A stretch of 64,000 nt of DNA from Hedera helix (GCA_947179155.2 OX359284.1:11162432-11226431), one strand, 5' to 3'; counted from the stretch's first letter, positions 24,110 through 36,604 are shown. The notes: generated from the letters alone by a model not told the origin. Translations and numbers: made by a program.

Positions 24110-26610
24110 TGTGACGCCCCCAAGTTCGGGCTCCTTGAACCTCGAATTTGGTGCTCACGGTTCATATACTCTAACTTCATTTACCACTACTCAAAAGTAT
24201 TATTAATATATATTACATCCATTAAGGTTCAATATAATACAAAAGATATCTAATAAACCCCCAGAGTCATCAACCTTTATATACATGCAACGTTACTAGG
24301 GTACATATTTCACATCTACAAACATAAAATAGATTTAAAACTACTAGCAAGGGACATTTCATCATTTCTTCATTCCGACATCTTTCCTTTGCCTTTGCCT
24401 TTCTTATTTATACCCTCAGGTTTAACATTTTTGTCTGTGTCACATTAATTAGGCAAGAATGAGCAACTGAAGTGCTCAACAAGTATAATGAATTGAATAA
24501 TAATGCAACATGAGGAAAAAGAATTTATAACAATAATGTAACATGATCTCACTTCAAATGGAAGAAAATAACTGATGAAATTATCTTTTAAAACATGTTA
24601 AACGAGAATTATACTGAGGGTCACAAGACCATTGAACATAGGTTAATCAATGGTAACACTAATAAACTGTAGGTGTCATAAAAACCATAAAATCTTAAAC
24701 CCGTACTCGAGGTGACCAGCCTCTCGTACCTATGATTGTGCACATCATATTACCACATATCGCGAAGTATCAGAATTTAAAGCATCCGACAAGCTATATC
24801 CCCTGAAATAGGGTTGTTCATCTCAGTTTCTAGGAGTCCGCACCAAAACAATTTGGTTTGGCTCAGCACTTAACAATAAAGAGTAATTTAAAATTTAATT
24901 GTATCAAAAGTCTAGCCGGACAAATGGCATATACTCATAATCATTAACTCAATAATCAACAATTATAATTCGTTACAATTTTCATTTAAGAGTGAATGTG
25001 AATAACAACAGAGATTTTCAATTTTAATTGAAAAATTTACAATATCAATCGAAATCAATATTCAAGAAAGTGGAATAACTATAAAATTTAGAGAATATAA
25101 CTTAATTGAGATTTTAATATTTAACATATGAAAAATGGTTCGAGATTAGGGTTTAGGAAACTTGCCTCGATGTCCGATTACTAAATTAACAGCTAATTAT
25201 CCTTTCTTGGACTACCTATAATTATAACACAATCAAATAATAATAATTCAGTAACCAACGATATTAATTTATGTAAGTAATATCACTCATAACATAAATA
25301 TTCTACCCGTCAAATCTATATTGGTGTTTAATTATAACCTAATTTGGTTATTTATTTTAATTGTGTCTATTTTATGTCTTCATATATAACGCTCTTAATT
25401 ATTAATTGAAATTATTCCTCAAAATTGGAAAATTGTTAAATTTAATTTATAAAACATTTATATATATTTTTAATGATTTTATATAATTTTTATCAATTTT
25501 TAAATATTTATTTTAATTAATTAAAATCTGGATGGCATTTTCGTAATTATGTTGAAAAAACGGACCAGTGGCAAAACCATAAATAACCGAAACTTCGGTC
25601 GGCCGTGCATTGCACGAACCCGCCCTTCCCCTGCTCCAAACGGCGTCGTTTCTTACGAGCCAGTTGCAGAAAATTACTTGCCGCGCATGGCGCGGCTCCC
25701 TTTTTCCGTCCCGAAAACGTCGTTGTTTTACTCCTTGCGTCCAAAAAGTCTTCGCCGCCGCATAATGCGCGGGCAGCCTTTAATTTTTTTTTTCTTCTTC
25801 TTTCTACCGTTAGCAGTAACCAACAAGAAAACTCTTATACCAACTTTGATCCCATTTTTCACCGTATAAGCACTCTAAACATCATATAATTCATAAATAC
25901 ACATCCAAAAATTATCTAGAACAATTATTCTAATTATTTACAAATTTTCAAAAAATTATTTTATCACAATAAATACTAAAATAGTCCAAATAAATAATTT
26001 TTATACCTTCCAAAAGCTTGTAAACCTTCCTTTGAGGCTTATTCTTCCCTTAGTGGCACCAAAATTTTTCTTTCTAGGTAGTGGTAGAGTTCAGGTGGTG
26101 TGGTGATGGTGGAAGAAGAAGGAGCTAAGGAAATAATATGGTTTGCTAGTTTAGTTTAGTGATTGGTTTATAATTATTATTAATCTTTCTTTATCCATAT
26201 TTAAGTATTAGATATATGTGAATTGATTTGAAACTTTACCTATACGTCCACCGACTTAAGTTAGGTCGGTAAAAATCATGCATGTCTACTAAATTAATGC
26301 ATTACGTAATTATTTCGCGTAATAAATATTTTATATAATGTATATAAAATATTTATTTTAATTCACTAAAATTCATAAAATGATTTATAAATAATATTTA
26401 TATGTTTTTAGGATACCTTACTTGATAAATTTTGTACATGCATAATGACATACATGTAATTATATGAGGTATTTTATACTTCCAAAATTAATAAAATAAT
26501 TCGCATAACTTAATAAAATTAAATTTTTTCTACGTTTCAACTTTGTTACATATACATTACGTAAACGTACATGTATTTTCTATTACAACATAATATATAC
26601 ATATATTAGT

Positions 26611-26661
<51 letters not shown>

Positions 26662-27294
26662 GTATTATAATAATTTCTTTTACATATTTAACTCACAAAA
26701 ATATTAAATCTCATAAAAATAGAAATAATTCTATTTTACATAAACATACATTATTTTATTAAAATAAGAATTATCCATATTTATTTATTATTCTTTTTCA
26801 CTATTTCATATATTTTATATAAACTATACCATATAATTTTGCATAATTTATATAATTATTAACCTTTCCCTTAATAAATTTGTTTTCTTTTATAAATTAT
26901 ATATTTACTCTCATATAATTTATATAATCAAAAATTCCCTTATATTAAATTATGTTTCCTTATATAAAATATATAATTTATTACTATATATTTTATATAA
27001 TTAATACCCTTCTCAATAATTCCCACAAATTCACCATAATTATTAATTAATCTATAATCAATAATTTTGACCTTGTTAATTCTTTCATTAACTTTTAATT
27101 TAATTTAGGATTAATTTCCAATATTATTACCCATTTATATTGACACCATTCATTTAAAATTAATAACCGTGCAATAGAATATATTTATACATAATTAATT
27201 TACACAATTCACATTACCTACCAAGTTTAAATAATTAAAACACACATTTTATTTATTTAAACTTTTTATACGTCGTAATATCCTGGATATTACA
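24110..27294 (-). repeat. 3' LTR of element D
   Basis: A 3185-bp LTR, colinear with the solo LTR at 17202-20357. It contains the GC palindrome module (25590-25780), a (TA)n run and the GTCTAGCC hairpin (24910-24934, one mismatch). The ATG frames at 25547-25889 lie inside the GC module and are not genes. Confidence 0.9.
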
Positions 27295-27312
27295 TTATTC
27301 CCGCCTTATAAA
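27295..27312 (-). other. Polypurine tract of element D
   Basis: On the minus strand AAGGCGGGAATAA directly precedes the LTR start TGTAATATCC; a degraded but recognisable PPT. Confidence 0.7.
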
Positions 27313-27339
27313 AATTTTGTCCCAGAATTTCTACACTAA

Positions 27340-27795
27340 CTATTCAAATAAACTAGGATAATACTTCTGCATTTTTTCTTCTAATTCCCACGTGGCTTCT
27401 TCAACGTTATGATTTCGCTATAGCACTTTAATGGAAGGAATCACTTTATTTCTTAAGACTTGCTCTTTCCTATCTAATATTTGGACAGGAATTTCTTCAT
27501 AAGTTAAATCCTTCTCTATTTGAATAGGTTCATATGCTATGACGCGCTTATAATCTGTCTTGTACGGTCATAGCACTGACACGTGGAAGACATTATGTAT
27601 GTGTTCTAATTCTGGAGGTAGAGCCACTTCATATGCCACTTTCCCAACTTTCTTTAATACTTCGAATGGTCCAATAAATCTGGGACTTAATTTACCTTTT
27701 TTTTTTAAATCTGATTTTTCCTTTCCATGGAGACACTTTAAGAAACACGTGGCTTCCCACCTAAAAATCCTGACTTTGTCTATGCAAATCTGCAT
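27340..27795 (-). pseudogene. Integrase C-terminus and chromodomain of element D
   Basis: The 27568-27795 part reads like the GPF/Y module of gypsy integrases: KLSPRFIGPFEVLKKVGKVA, then LPPELEHIHNVFHVSVL. Downstream (about 27343-27560) is a plant chromovirus chromodomain, with RVIAYEPIQIEKDLTYEEIP, PSIKVL, then RNHNVEEATWELE and YYPSLFE before the pol stop (27340-27342). The conserved Trp before RNH is a TAG codon (27418-27420). Chromodomains of this type are known to guide integration to heterochromatin. Confidence 0.85.
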
Positions 27796-27999
27796 ACTTT
27801 TTCTGTCTATGCTGAACTGCTACTAATCGAGCCCGTATCAGCCTGACTATATCCGCCATTTGTTGAACTAGTTCGGGTCCTAGCAATTGACGTTCACCAA
27901 CTTCATCTCAACACAAAGGAGTTTTGCACTTTCTTCCATATAAAGCTTCGTAAGGCAGCATTCCTATACTTGCGTGGTAACTGTTGTTATACGCAAATT

Positions 28000-28600
28000 C
28001 CACCAAAGGTAGATGATCATCCCAACTTCCTTTGAAGTCCATAATACATGCCCGCAATATATCCTCTAAGGTTTGTATCGTCCTTTCACTTTAACTATCG
28101 GTTTGAGGATGGTAAGCCGTACTTAACCTCAGTTATGTCCCTAACCTCTCTTGTAGACTCCTCCAAAAATTTGATGTAAAATGCGGATCCCGATCTGACA
28201 TAATTAACACTGGTACCCCGTGTCGTGATACTACTTCTTTAATGTAGATTCTAGCCAATTGATCCAAATTGTATTTAATCTTGATTGGCAAAAAGTGGGC
28301 CGACTTTTTTAGTCTGTCTACGATCACCCATACAACATCGTAGCCCTTTTGAGTAGTTGGAAGCCCTACCACGAAATCCATGGTAATATGCTCCTATTTC
28401 CATTCGGGAATTTTAAGAGGTTGTAGCAGTCCACTTGGCTTCTGATGCTCAGCTTTGATTCGTTGATACGTCAAGCATCGGCTTACATAATCCGTAATTT
28501 CTCGTTTCATGTTTGGCCACCAAAAATGCTTTCGTAAATCTTGGTACATTTTCGTACTCCCTGGATGAATCGAGAATTTTGAATTATGTGCTTCCTATAA
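28000..28600 (-). pseudogene. Integrase zinc-binding and catalytic core of element D
   Basis: The HHCC region (about 28430-28595) has the two histidines and first cysteine, but the last position reads CLTY in place of the usual CLTC. The core starts MDFVVGLP (first catalytic Asp), has IMSDRDPHF (second Asp, codon near 28195) and retains the glutamate with exactly 35 residues between, despite two in-frame stops. The RNA-binding and C-terminal part continues toward 27826 with more stops. Confidence 0.85.
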
Positions 28601-28894
28601 TATCTCCCCCTTCAATTCAGCTATTGCTGGTATCCAGATTCGCCCCTCAAATTTGAGAATTCCATTACTGTCTATTTGAAATTTTACTTCATCATTTGAT
28701 GTAACCCTATTCCTTATCCGAGTACATTTATCATTGGCTAATTGGGCTTCCTTCACCTTATCTAACAGTGTTGGTTGCATCTCTACAACAAATAGCATCT
28801 CATCTGCTTCAGAGGGGTACCTCACTTCAATTTCTAATTTTGTCATCTCCTGAATTAGTTTATCCTGAATAATTAATTTCATCAACTTTTCTCT

Positions 28895-29052
28895 CTCTTT
28901 TCTACTTAAAGCATCTGCTACTATATTAGGTTTTCCTGGATGGTAGAGGATTTTACAATCATAGTCTTTTATCAATTCTAGCCACCTCCGTTGTCGCATA
29001 TTCAACTCCTTTTGCGTGAAGATATATTTCAGACTCTTATGGTCTGTATATA
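28895..29052 (-). pseudogene. RNase H of element D, C-terminal part
   Basis: Reads TDHKSLKYIFTQKELNMRQR, then a conserved W-x-E and YHPGKPNIVADALSRKE, the end of the gypsy RNase H domain. It is split from its N-terminal half by the solo LTR at 29053-30559. The same frame runs on to 28595 as the connection to integrase. Confidence 0.88.
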
Positions 29053-30559
29053 TGGAAGCTGTCGTTAACACTCCAAAATTAATCCTTACTTTCAATCACA
29101 AACTCAGTATAATAGTAAGTAAGGGTCGAACCCACAGAGAATGATTAATTTATTTTTATGCAATGTAAACTAAAATTGGGGGTTTTGAATTAACTAAATA
29201 AACAAAAGTAAATAAATAAAATTAATTAATAAATTAAAGACTTCAATTCTTCGGTTCAATCTCACCCTTACAATTAATAGATCAATCAATCAAAATATAT
29301 TTTTATCCTTCCATGAAACTAATAACCCTAGATAACAACAAGCTCTGCTATCTGAAATTTCCCATAATTTTAATCTAACAAAACAAGCTCTTCATTAGAT
29401 TTTAACCATTATACAACCTAGAACAAACTCTCTAAATTTAATATAATGGAAGCATTAATCATAAGAAAATTAGATTATTCTAAGCAACAATCTCATAAGC
29501 TCGAATTGTTTAACTTACATCATGATAACCATAGCAATAAACAAAAGCTTGACCACAATCATCTATCACTATTCACTACCAACGATTAAGAATAATATCA
29601 ATTACACGTAATATAATTCCTAAATCTAGCAATTAATAATAATTTGATCAACTCAACAGGCCAAAATTAAATCAATCAAACCCAATATCAAATAAATAAT
29701 TAAAGCAGATTATCATAAATAATTTCATATGAGGAAGAATAAATAATATTACTGAATTAATTAAACCATTAATTGTAATTGGGTTTGAAATTCCCTAGAA
29801 CTGAATAATAAAATTAGCCAAACATAATAAAAATAATAGATAAGAAAAACCTGAGAGAGAGAGCTCCTAATTATCTCTAATAATCTGATCCTAAAAAAAA
29901 CTCTGAAAACATGAGTCTCCTAATATATTTATAGAAATACAATAATAATCCTAAGCTAATGTGGAAAAGAAATCCAATTTGGAATCAAATTAATGCTCAA
30001 AATCCGAAATAATCTCGTTTCCCAAAAATTCCGCGTCAAACAAACAGACCCTAACGCCAGCTTTGACCGGTCAAACGCGCTCCGCGTTGCTGACGTCAGC
30101 GATCCTCCTACGCGCATTGCGCAGAGGCTTTCCTCTCCGGACGTAAAACGACGTCGTATGATTCCTTGTCCTACAACTGTTCAGCATCACCGCGCATTGC
30201 GCGGACGTTTTCTTAACCCGGACGCGAAACGACGTCGTCTCTCAACACTGCAACTGCTATCTACTCGCGCATTGCGCGGATGTAGTTCTGATTAATTACT
30301 AAAATGCCACCGGTCTTTGCTGAATTACCAAAATGCCATCTAACTTTTGCAAAATTTGCAGATTTGCCCCCAGGCTTATTTTTCCTACAAAATAAAATAT
30401 AAAAATAAATAAAAATAATATAAAAATACTAAAAATAATAAAAACACATAAAATTACATAAATTATATAAAATGACCTAAAACACTAAAAATACTTAAAA
30501 ACTCACAATTAATTAAGCCTAAAAAGACCTAATAAATAGGAATAAAATCCTACTTATCA
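29053..30559 (-). mobile_element. Solo LTR (Tat/Athila-like) nested in RNase H of element D
   Basis: The 1507-bp insert has TG/CA ends on the plus strand (TGGAAGCTGTCG to CTACTTATCA), flanked by ATATA at 29048-29052 and 30560-30564. Removing it and one ATATA rejoins the RNase H frame exactly. The minus-strand start TGATAAGTAGG and the CCCACAGAGAATG patch resemble LTR K (61202-62756), whose adjacent PPT context suggests the Tat/Athila branch. It has a textbook GC module: CGCGCATTGCGC alternates with AAACGACGTCGT (30146-30157, 30227-30238) at 30110-30290, followed by AATTACCAAAATGCC repeats. Lineage assignment is moderate. Confidence 0.85.
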
Positions 30560-30760
30560 ATATATCTCATATTTCTCCCCATAGAGGTAATGTCTCCATA
30601 TTTTCAATGCAAAGACTACTGCTGCCAATTCCAAATCATGCGTCGGATACCCCTTCTCATAATCTTTCAACTGTCGTGATGCATATTCAATAACCTTACC
30701 GTTCTGCATAAGCACACAACCTAACCCTTTATGGGAGGCATCACTGTACACTACAAAATT
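30560..30760 (-). pseudogene. RNase H of element D, N-terminal part
   Basis: Contains YSDASHKGLGCVLMQ (first catalytic Asp), the EYASRQLKDYEKGYPTHDLE segment (catalytic Glu) and the WRHYLYGEKYEIY segment, where the solo LTR interrupts. A TGA near 30757 separates it from the RT frame. Confidence 0.88.
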
Positions 30761-32275
30761 TCATGTTTCATCAGGCAAATCCAACACCAGAGCTTCACTT
30801 AACCTCTTCTTTAACTCATAAAAACTTTCTTCACATTTATCTGTCCACACAAACTTTACAGACTTTCTGGTTAAATTGGTTAGCGGAGTTGCTATCTTAG
30901 AAAAATCTTGAATAAATTGTCGATAATAACCCGCTAGACCCAAGAAACTTCTCACCTTTGTTGGTGTCCTTAGATGTTCCCAATTAATTACAGCTTCAAC
31001 TTTTGCAGGGTCCACAGAAATTCCATCTTTATCAATAACATAACCCAAAAAGTGAACTCTTTCAAACCAGAATTCACACTTCGAGAATTTGACATATAAC
31101 TTTTCTTTTCTCAAAGTTTCCAGCACTATCCTTAAATGATTTGCATGCTCTTCCTGAGTCTTGGAATATACCAAAATATCATCTATGAACACCACTACAA
31201 ATTTATCCAAATAGGGTTTAAAAATCATATTTATCATATCCACGAATGCCGCTGGTGCATTCGTTAATCCAAACGGCATCACCAAAAACTCGTAATGACT
31301 ATAACGAGTTCTAAATGTTGTTTTCGGCACATCCTCCTTCCTTATTTTCAGTTGATGATACCCAGACCGAAGATCAATCTTTGAAAAATATTTTGCTCCC
31401 TTTAACTGATCAAAAAGATCATCAATCCTTGGCCAAGGGTATTTATTCTTGATGGTCATCTTATTTAACTCTCTGTAATCAATACACAATCGTAAAGTTT
31501 CATCCTTCTTCTTAATAAATAGCACTGGTGCTCCCCATGGAGACACAATCGACTGAATAAACTTCTTATCTAATAGCTCATGTAGTTGCTTCATCAACTC
31601 TTTCATTTCCACTGGAGTCATTCTATACGGAGCCTTAGATATTGGAGCAGTTCCCGGTTCTAAATCAATCATAAACTCGATTTCCCGATCTGGTGGAAGA
31701 CCAGGTAAGTCATCCAGAAACACATCGAGAAATTCATTCACTACTGGTATTTCCTCCATTTTCATCTCCCCTTTCTGGGTATCTATCACATATGCTATGT
31801 ATCCCGTGCCTCCCTTCCTTAATGCCTTACTAGCTTGCATGACTGATAGACAACTAAATTGTCTCGATAATTTGGTACCATAAAAAATTACTTTCGACTT
31901 TTTGGGAGTCTGTAAAGTTACACACTTCCTCTGACAATCAATAATAGCCTTATGGTTATACAACCAGTAAATTCCTAAAATGACGTCAAATTCCCCAAGA
32001 CGTATCGGAATTAAATCTACATATAACTTATGTTTTCTTATTAATATAGGACAATGCTTATGCACATGATTAACATGTATCACTTCTTTGTTTGTAATCT
32101 TTATATTCAAAGGTTGTTCTAAGTTTTTATGTGTCAACCCTAGTCTTCTAGCAAATTTATCAGATATAAAAGAGCACGTAGCACCCAAATCGAAAAGCAC
32201 ACATGCATTAGTATTGCAAACTGAAATGGTACCTGATACCACGTCCTTAGATTTTTCTGCATCTTGCAGCGTCAT
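30761..32275 (-). pseudogene. Protease and reverse transcriptase of element D
   Basis: About 504 open codons, the best-preserved part of the element. Residues 1-130 are the aspartic protease; its active site reads LFDLGATCSF, so the usual Ser/Thr of D-[ST]-G is Leu (TTG codon at 32186-32188). Residues 180-500 are RT: YRMTPVEMKELMKQL, the GAPVLFIKKKD segment with LCIDYRELNK, FSKIDLRSGYHQ (catalytic Asp), MPFGLTNAPAAF and VFIDDILVYSK (a YVDD variant that keeps both Asp). It then runs into the RT connection FLGLAGYYRQFI. It is in a different frame from the start of gag. Confidence 0.93.
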
Positions 32276-32339
32276 ATTAAAGGTTCGGGCAGTAGGACGA
32301 CCTGGTTGAGCTGATGAAGGAAATGTCAGCTTCCCTCCG

Positions 32340-33413
32340 GTGTTTGCTCATTTCCCTCCACTCGTTACCTCCATCGTCCTCTTTGGACAATTTCGAGCAA
32401 AATGATCTGCCATTACACAATTAAAACATCTTGTTTTCTTCAATTTTAGGCAATATGGTGCAATGTGTCATTCTTGTTGGCACTTATAACAAACCTTCTT
32501 CCCCTTCAAACAAACCCTTGAATGATTTTTCCCACAATTACCACACGGTTCAATTTTCTTCTTTACATCTTCGGATTTATTTTTGGAGGTGTTGGTACTA
32601 CCACTCCACCTTTTCTTACTAGGAGGGTTAGTACTACTACCACTTCCCCCTTGAAATCTCCTTCATTTTTCCTTTTCTTTTGTTCTTGATGGTATTTTGT
32701 AATAGCTTCACTACCTCCCTCAACCAAGATTTCTTTTCCAATACATCAGCGTATGTTGTTGTCTGAAACATATTCACCTTACTATAGATCTAGGGCTTCA
32801 ATCCCTGTTCAAATCTTTTAGCTTTACGCTCTTCTGTACTGACCTGGTATGGAGCAAACCAAGCCAATTCATTAAATTTGGCTGCATACTCAGCTACTGA
32901 CATGTTATTTTGCTTTAATTATAAAAACTGAATTTCTAACTTGTTCTGCATACTAGTGGGAAAATAATTCTCGAAAAACAATTCCTTAAACCTTAACCAT
33001 GGAACTATTTCCCTTGTTACCCTATTCCGATTTGCTTGCCACCAGTGGGCAGCCTCTCCTTTCATTATGAAAGTTGCAAAAGCAATCTTCTGCTCCTCTA
33101 CTACCCTAACCACCTCAAAAATCTTCTCCATCTCCATAATCCAAGTTTGAACTTCTATAGGGTTTATAGAGCCCTTAAATTCTGGTGGCCCTGTTACTTT
33201 AAAATCTTTAAAATTTGCAAAGTGAGGGGGTTGGGTATTCTGTTCAGCAGGAACTAGCTTCATATTTTGCATCGCTCCGGTTAATAAGTCTACTAACCTC
33301 TGCACCAAATCCACTGGGGCTGTTTCTAGTTCTGATCTTATACCTGTCCCAGTGATTTCATTCACTGATTCCTCTAGTGCCCGTCTAGCAGGCCTACATC
33401 TCTTTGGCGACAT
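32340..33413 (-). pseudogene. gag of element D
   Basis: Starts MSPKRCRPARRA. The capsid region has FKDFKVTGPPEFKGS, WIMEMEKIFEV, FATFIMKGEAAHWWQANRNR and ENYFPTSMQNK, then a TAA, the MSVAEYAAKFNELA segment, and a TAG in place of Trp after GLKP. Near 32385-32545 there are three CCHC-type knuckles in a row: CGNCGKNHSRVC; a CYKC-x-H-x-C copy with an internal TGA; and CFNCVMADHFARNC. The start codon lies 1 nt after a TTCATATTTTAG splice-acceptor match (AG at 33415-33416). Confidence 0.88.
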
Positions 33414-33630
33414 TCTAAAATATGAACTTCATATCAATTTGCATTACTATATTTATTAGACAAAATTGAAAATTAACAATTTATATCAAAACGTACTTCA
33501 TAACACTACCCTTCATATATTTACATTAACAGTCAACTATTTTACAAGCACTTACATACTCCAGTACATACATCCTATTCACTTATCCTATCTCTACCAC
33601 TTATCTTCAAAAGTAAGATTCCATACTATT

Positions 33631-33684
<54 letters not shown>

Positions 33685-33695
33685 CCAACATCACA

Positions 33696-34448
33696 CTATC
33701 CCACGTTCCATGGATTCATTGCTCTTCTCATTACATCTTCGTATTCTTGTCTTATAATATTGATCGCCACATCGCGATCAATGTCTCGCCAATATTGACC
33801 TTCCTCCACTCGAAAGTATCGAATTCTGTTTTGTGCCCTTTTCGATGCGCACTTAAAGGCGTACTCCATATCATCCATCCTTACCTGTTTAACCCTCACC
33901 TCGTTTTCAGTGAAGCCTACTTGCCTGGTTGCTCTGTCCCAAGCATTCTCAATCCTCGTACGATCTGTCATCTCTCTATTCAATATATCAACAAGGATCT
34001 GTCTTTCTGTAGACAGCTCTTCTATTCTATGTTCGGCTTGGGCTAGTTTATTTACTGCCTCATTTTTCTGTTGAGTGAGGACCTAGTGTTCTTCCTCTCT
34101 TTGCTGTGACACAACGTTTTGAGCTATAGCTTGGGCTTCTAACTCATGTACTTGGTGTGTAAGATCGGTTACCTGAATCTCTAAACCATTTATAGTGTCT
34201 ATGGCATTAGCTATTAATTCTTCATTTAGTTCTAAGTTTTCATGAGGAGTACCTTCAGAAGATCCTCCTATTCCTTCTTCTTCTTCTTCATTTACTCCCA
34301 TAGGTTCTTCTGGTTCAAAGTCTGGTCCATACTCCGACCCTGGCTCAGACACTGGTGGACTAGCAATCACCCACTCAGGTACTACATGTATATCCCTAAC
34401 TTCTTTCTCTTCAATCCTTGCCCCACTTGGCTCGCCTGCCTCTGTCAT
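33696..34448 (-). pseudogene. Pre-gag coiled-coil ORF of element D (one in-frame stop)
   Basis: Second copy of the extra ORF, about 250 codons. The start MTEAGEPSG is preferred over the upstream MLLFYR because it aligns with MTEIGQSS in B and sits 1 nt after a predicted acceptor. It has an acidic N-terminus (PVSEPGSEYGPDFEPEEP, then a run of glutamates), a coiled coil around LEIQVTDLTHQVHELEAQ, one TAG at 34083-34085, and a C-terminus with RMDDMEYAFKCASKRAQNR, then YF-x-VEEG and INIIRQEYEDVMRRAM. The frame is the same on both sides of the stop. No known domain is recognised. Position between PBS and gag is the same as in B. Confidence 0.72.
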
Positions 34449-34449
34449 C

Positions 34450-34600
34450 CTATAAAACAACAACATAATAACCTTCTATCAACGTTAATCTAACAATTAC
34501 ATGATGACTTTTAATTAACACATAAATTATTGACTTTTGGACCTCCTAGATTCCCTACTTCCCTTTTTCCTTAAACTCGATTTGAGTTGCGCACTTATAC
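34450..34600 (-). other. Predicted leader intron of element D
   Basis: On the minus strand the donor is TCTAG|GTATAAG and the acceptor TTGTTGTTTTATAG|G, followed at once by the pre-gag ATG. It has the same placement and the same TAG|GTAT and TATAG|GATGAC context as in element B. Prediction only. Confidence 0.5.
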
Positions 34601-34649
34601 CTAGATTTTATACTAAGGTTTTCCCTCACCGATAGTCTTAAACCTTTCA

Positions 34650-34661
34650 GCTCTGATACCA
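34650..34661 (-). other. Primer binding site of element D
   Basis: TGGTATCAGAGC on the minus strand, three bases inside the 5' LTR, complementary to initiator Met tRNA. Confidence 0.92.
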
Positions 34662-35547
34662 CCCTGTGACACCCCCAAGTTCGGGCTCCTTGAACCTCGA
34701 ATTTGGTGCTCACAGTTCATATACTCTAACTTCATTTACCACTACTCAAAAGTATTATTAATATATATTACATCCATTAAGGTTCAATATAATACAAAAG
34801 ATATTTAATAAACCCCCAGAGTCATCAACCTTTATATACATGCAACGTTACTAGGGTACATATTTCACATCTACAACCACAAAATAGATTTAAAACTACT
34901 AGCGAGGGACATTTCATCATTTCTTCATTCCAACATCTTTTCTTTGCCTTTGTCTTTCTTATTTATAACCTCAGGTTTAACATCTTTGTCTGCGTCACAT
35001 TAATTAGGCAAGAATGAGCAACTGAAGTGCTCAACAAGTATAATGAATTGAATAATAATGCAGCATGAGGAAAAAGAATTTATAACAATAACGTAACATG
35101 ATCTCATTTCAAATGGAAGAAAATAACTGATGATATTATCTTTTAAAACATGATAAATGAGAATTATACTGAGGGTCACAAGACCATTGAACATAGGTTA
35201 GTTAGTGGTAACACTGATAACCTGTAGGTATCATAAAGACCATAAAACCTTAAACTCGTACTCGAGGTGATCAGTCTCTCGTACCTATGATTGTGCACAT
35301 CATATTACCGCATATCGTGGATAATCATAATTTAAAGCATCCGACAATAAAGAGTAATTTAAAATTTAATTGTATCAAAAGTCTAGCCGGAAAAATGGCA
35401 TAGACTCATAATCATTAACTCACTAATCAACAATTATAATTCGTTAAAATTTTAATTTAAGAGTGAATGTGAATAACAACAGAGATTTTTAATTTTAATT
35501 GAACAATTTATAGTATCAATCGAAATTAATATTCAAGAAAGTGGAAT

Positions 35548-36604
35548 TGTAATATCCAGGATATTATGACGTGTAAAAAGTTTAAATAAATAAAATGTGT
35601 GTATTTTAATTATTTAAACTAGGCAATTAATGTGAATTATGTAAATTAATTATGGATATATATCTTTTATTGTTACGGTTTCTAATTTAATGATGTATGT
35701 TAATGAAAAGAGGATTAATATTGGAAATTAATCCTAAATTAAATTAAAAGTTAATGAGGTAATTAACGAGGTCATAATTATTGATTATGGATTAATTAAT
35801 AATTATGAGAAATATTTGGAAATTATTAAGAGGGAAATTAATTATATAAAATATTTATAGAAATAAATTATATATTTTATATAAGGAAATATAATTAAAT
35901 ATGGAGGAATTTTGATAAATATATAATTTATATAAGAAAATAAATTTATTAAGGAAAAGGTTAATAATTATATAAATTGTACAAAAATTATATTGTATAG
36001 TTTATATAAAATATATGAAATAGTAAAAAAAAAAAAAGGAATAATTAATAAATATGGATGATTTTTATTTTAATAAGATAATTTATGTTTATGTAAAATA
36101 GAATTATTTCTATGAGATTTAATATTTGTGGGAATTAAATATGTGTAAGAAATTATTATAATACATAATATATATAAGAATTGATATATGTATATATTAT
36201 GTAGTAAAAGAAATACATGTATGTTTACGAAATGTATATGTAACAAATTTGAAACGTGAAAAAATATAATTTTATTAAATTACGGTTATTATTTTATTAA
36301 TTTTGAAAGTATAAAATACTTCATATATGTACATGCAAGTCATTATGCGTGTACAAAAATTATCAAGTAAGGTACCTTAAAAATATATAAATATTATTTA
36401 TAAATCATTGTATGAATTTTGATAAATTAAAATAAATATTTTATATACATTATATAAAATATTTATTATCCGAATTAACTGCGTAATGCATTAAATATGT
36501 ACGTATACATGGTAATTTTTACCGACTTAAACTAAGTCCGTGGAATTGAGGGAAGAATTCCAAAGCAATGAATTGTTGGCAAGTTATATATATACATAGA
36601 ATAT

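Noticed and set aside
33466..33798. Plus-strand 110-aa frame with IYIYIY run
   Set aside because: Shadow of the TA microsatellite and the antisense of the element D pre-gag region.
34083..34085. Programmed stop-codon readthrough in the pre-gag ORF
   Set aside because: The TAGs in B and D do not align and each fits a single C-to-T change, so decay is simpler; kept only as a low-interest question.
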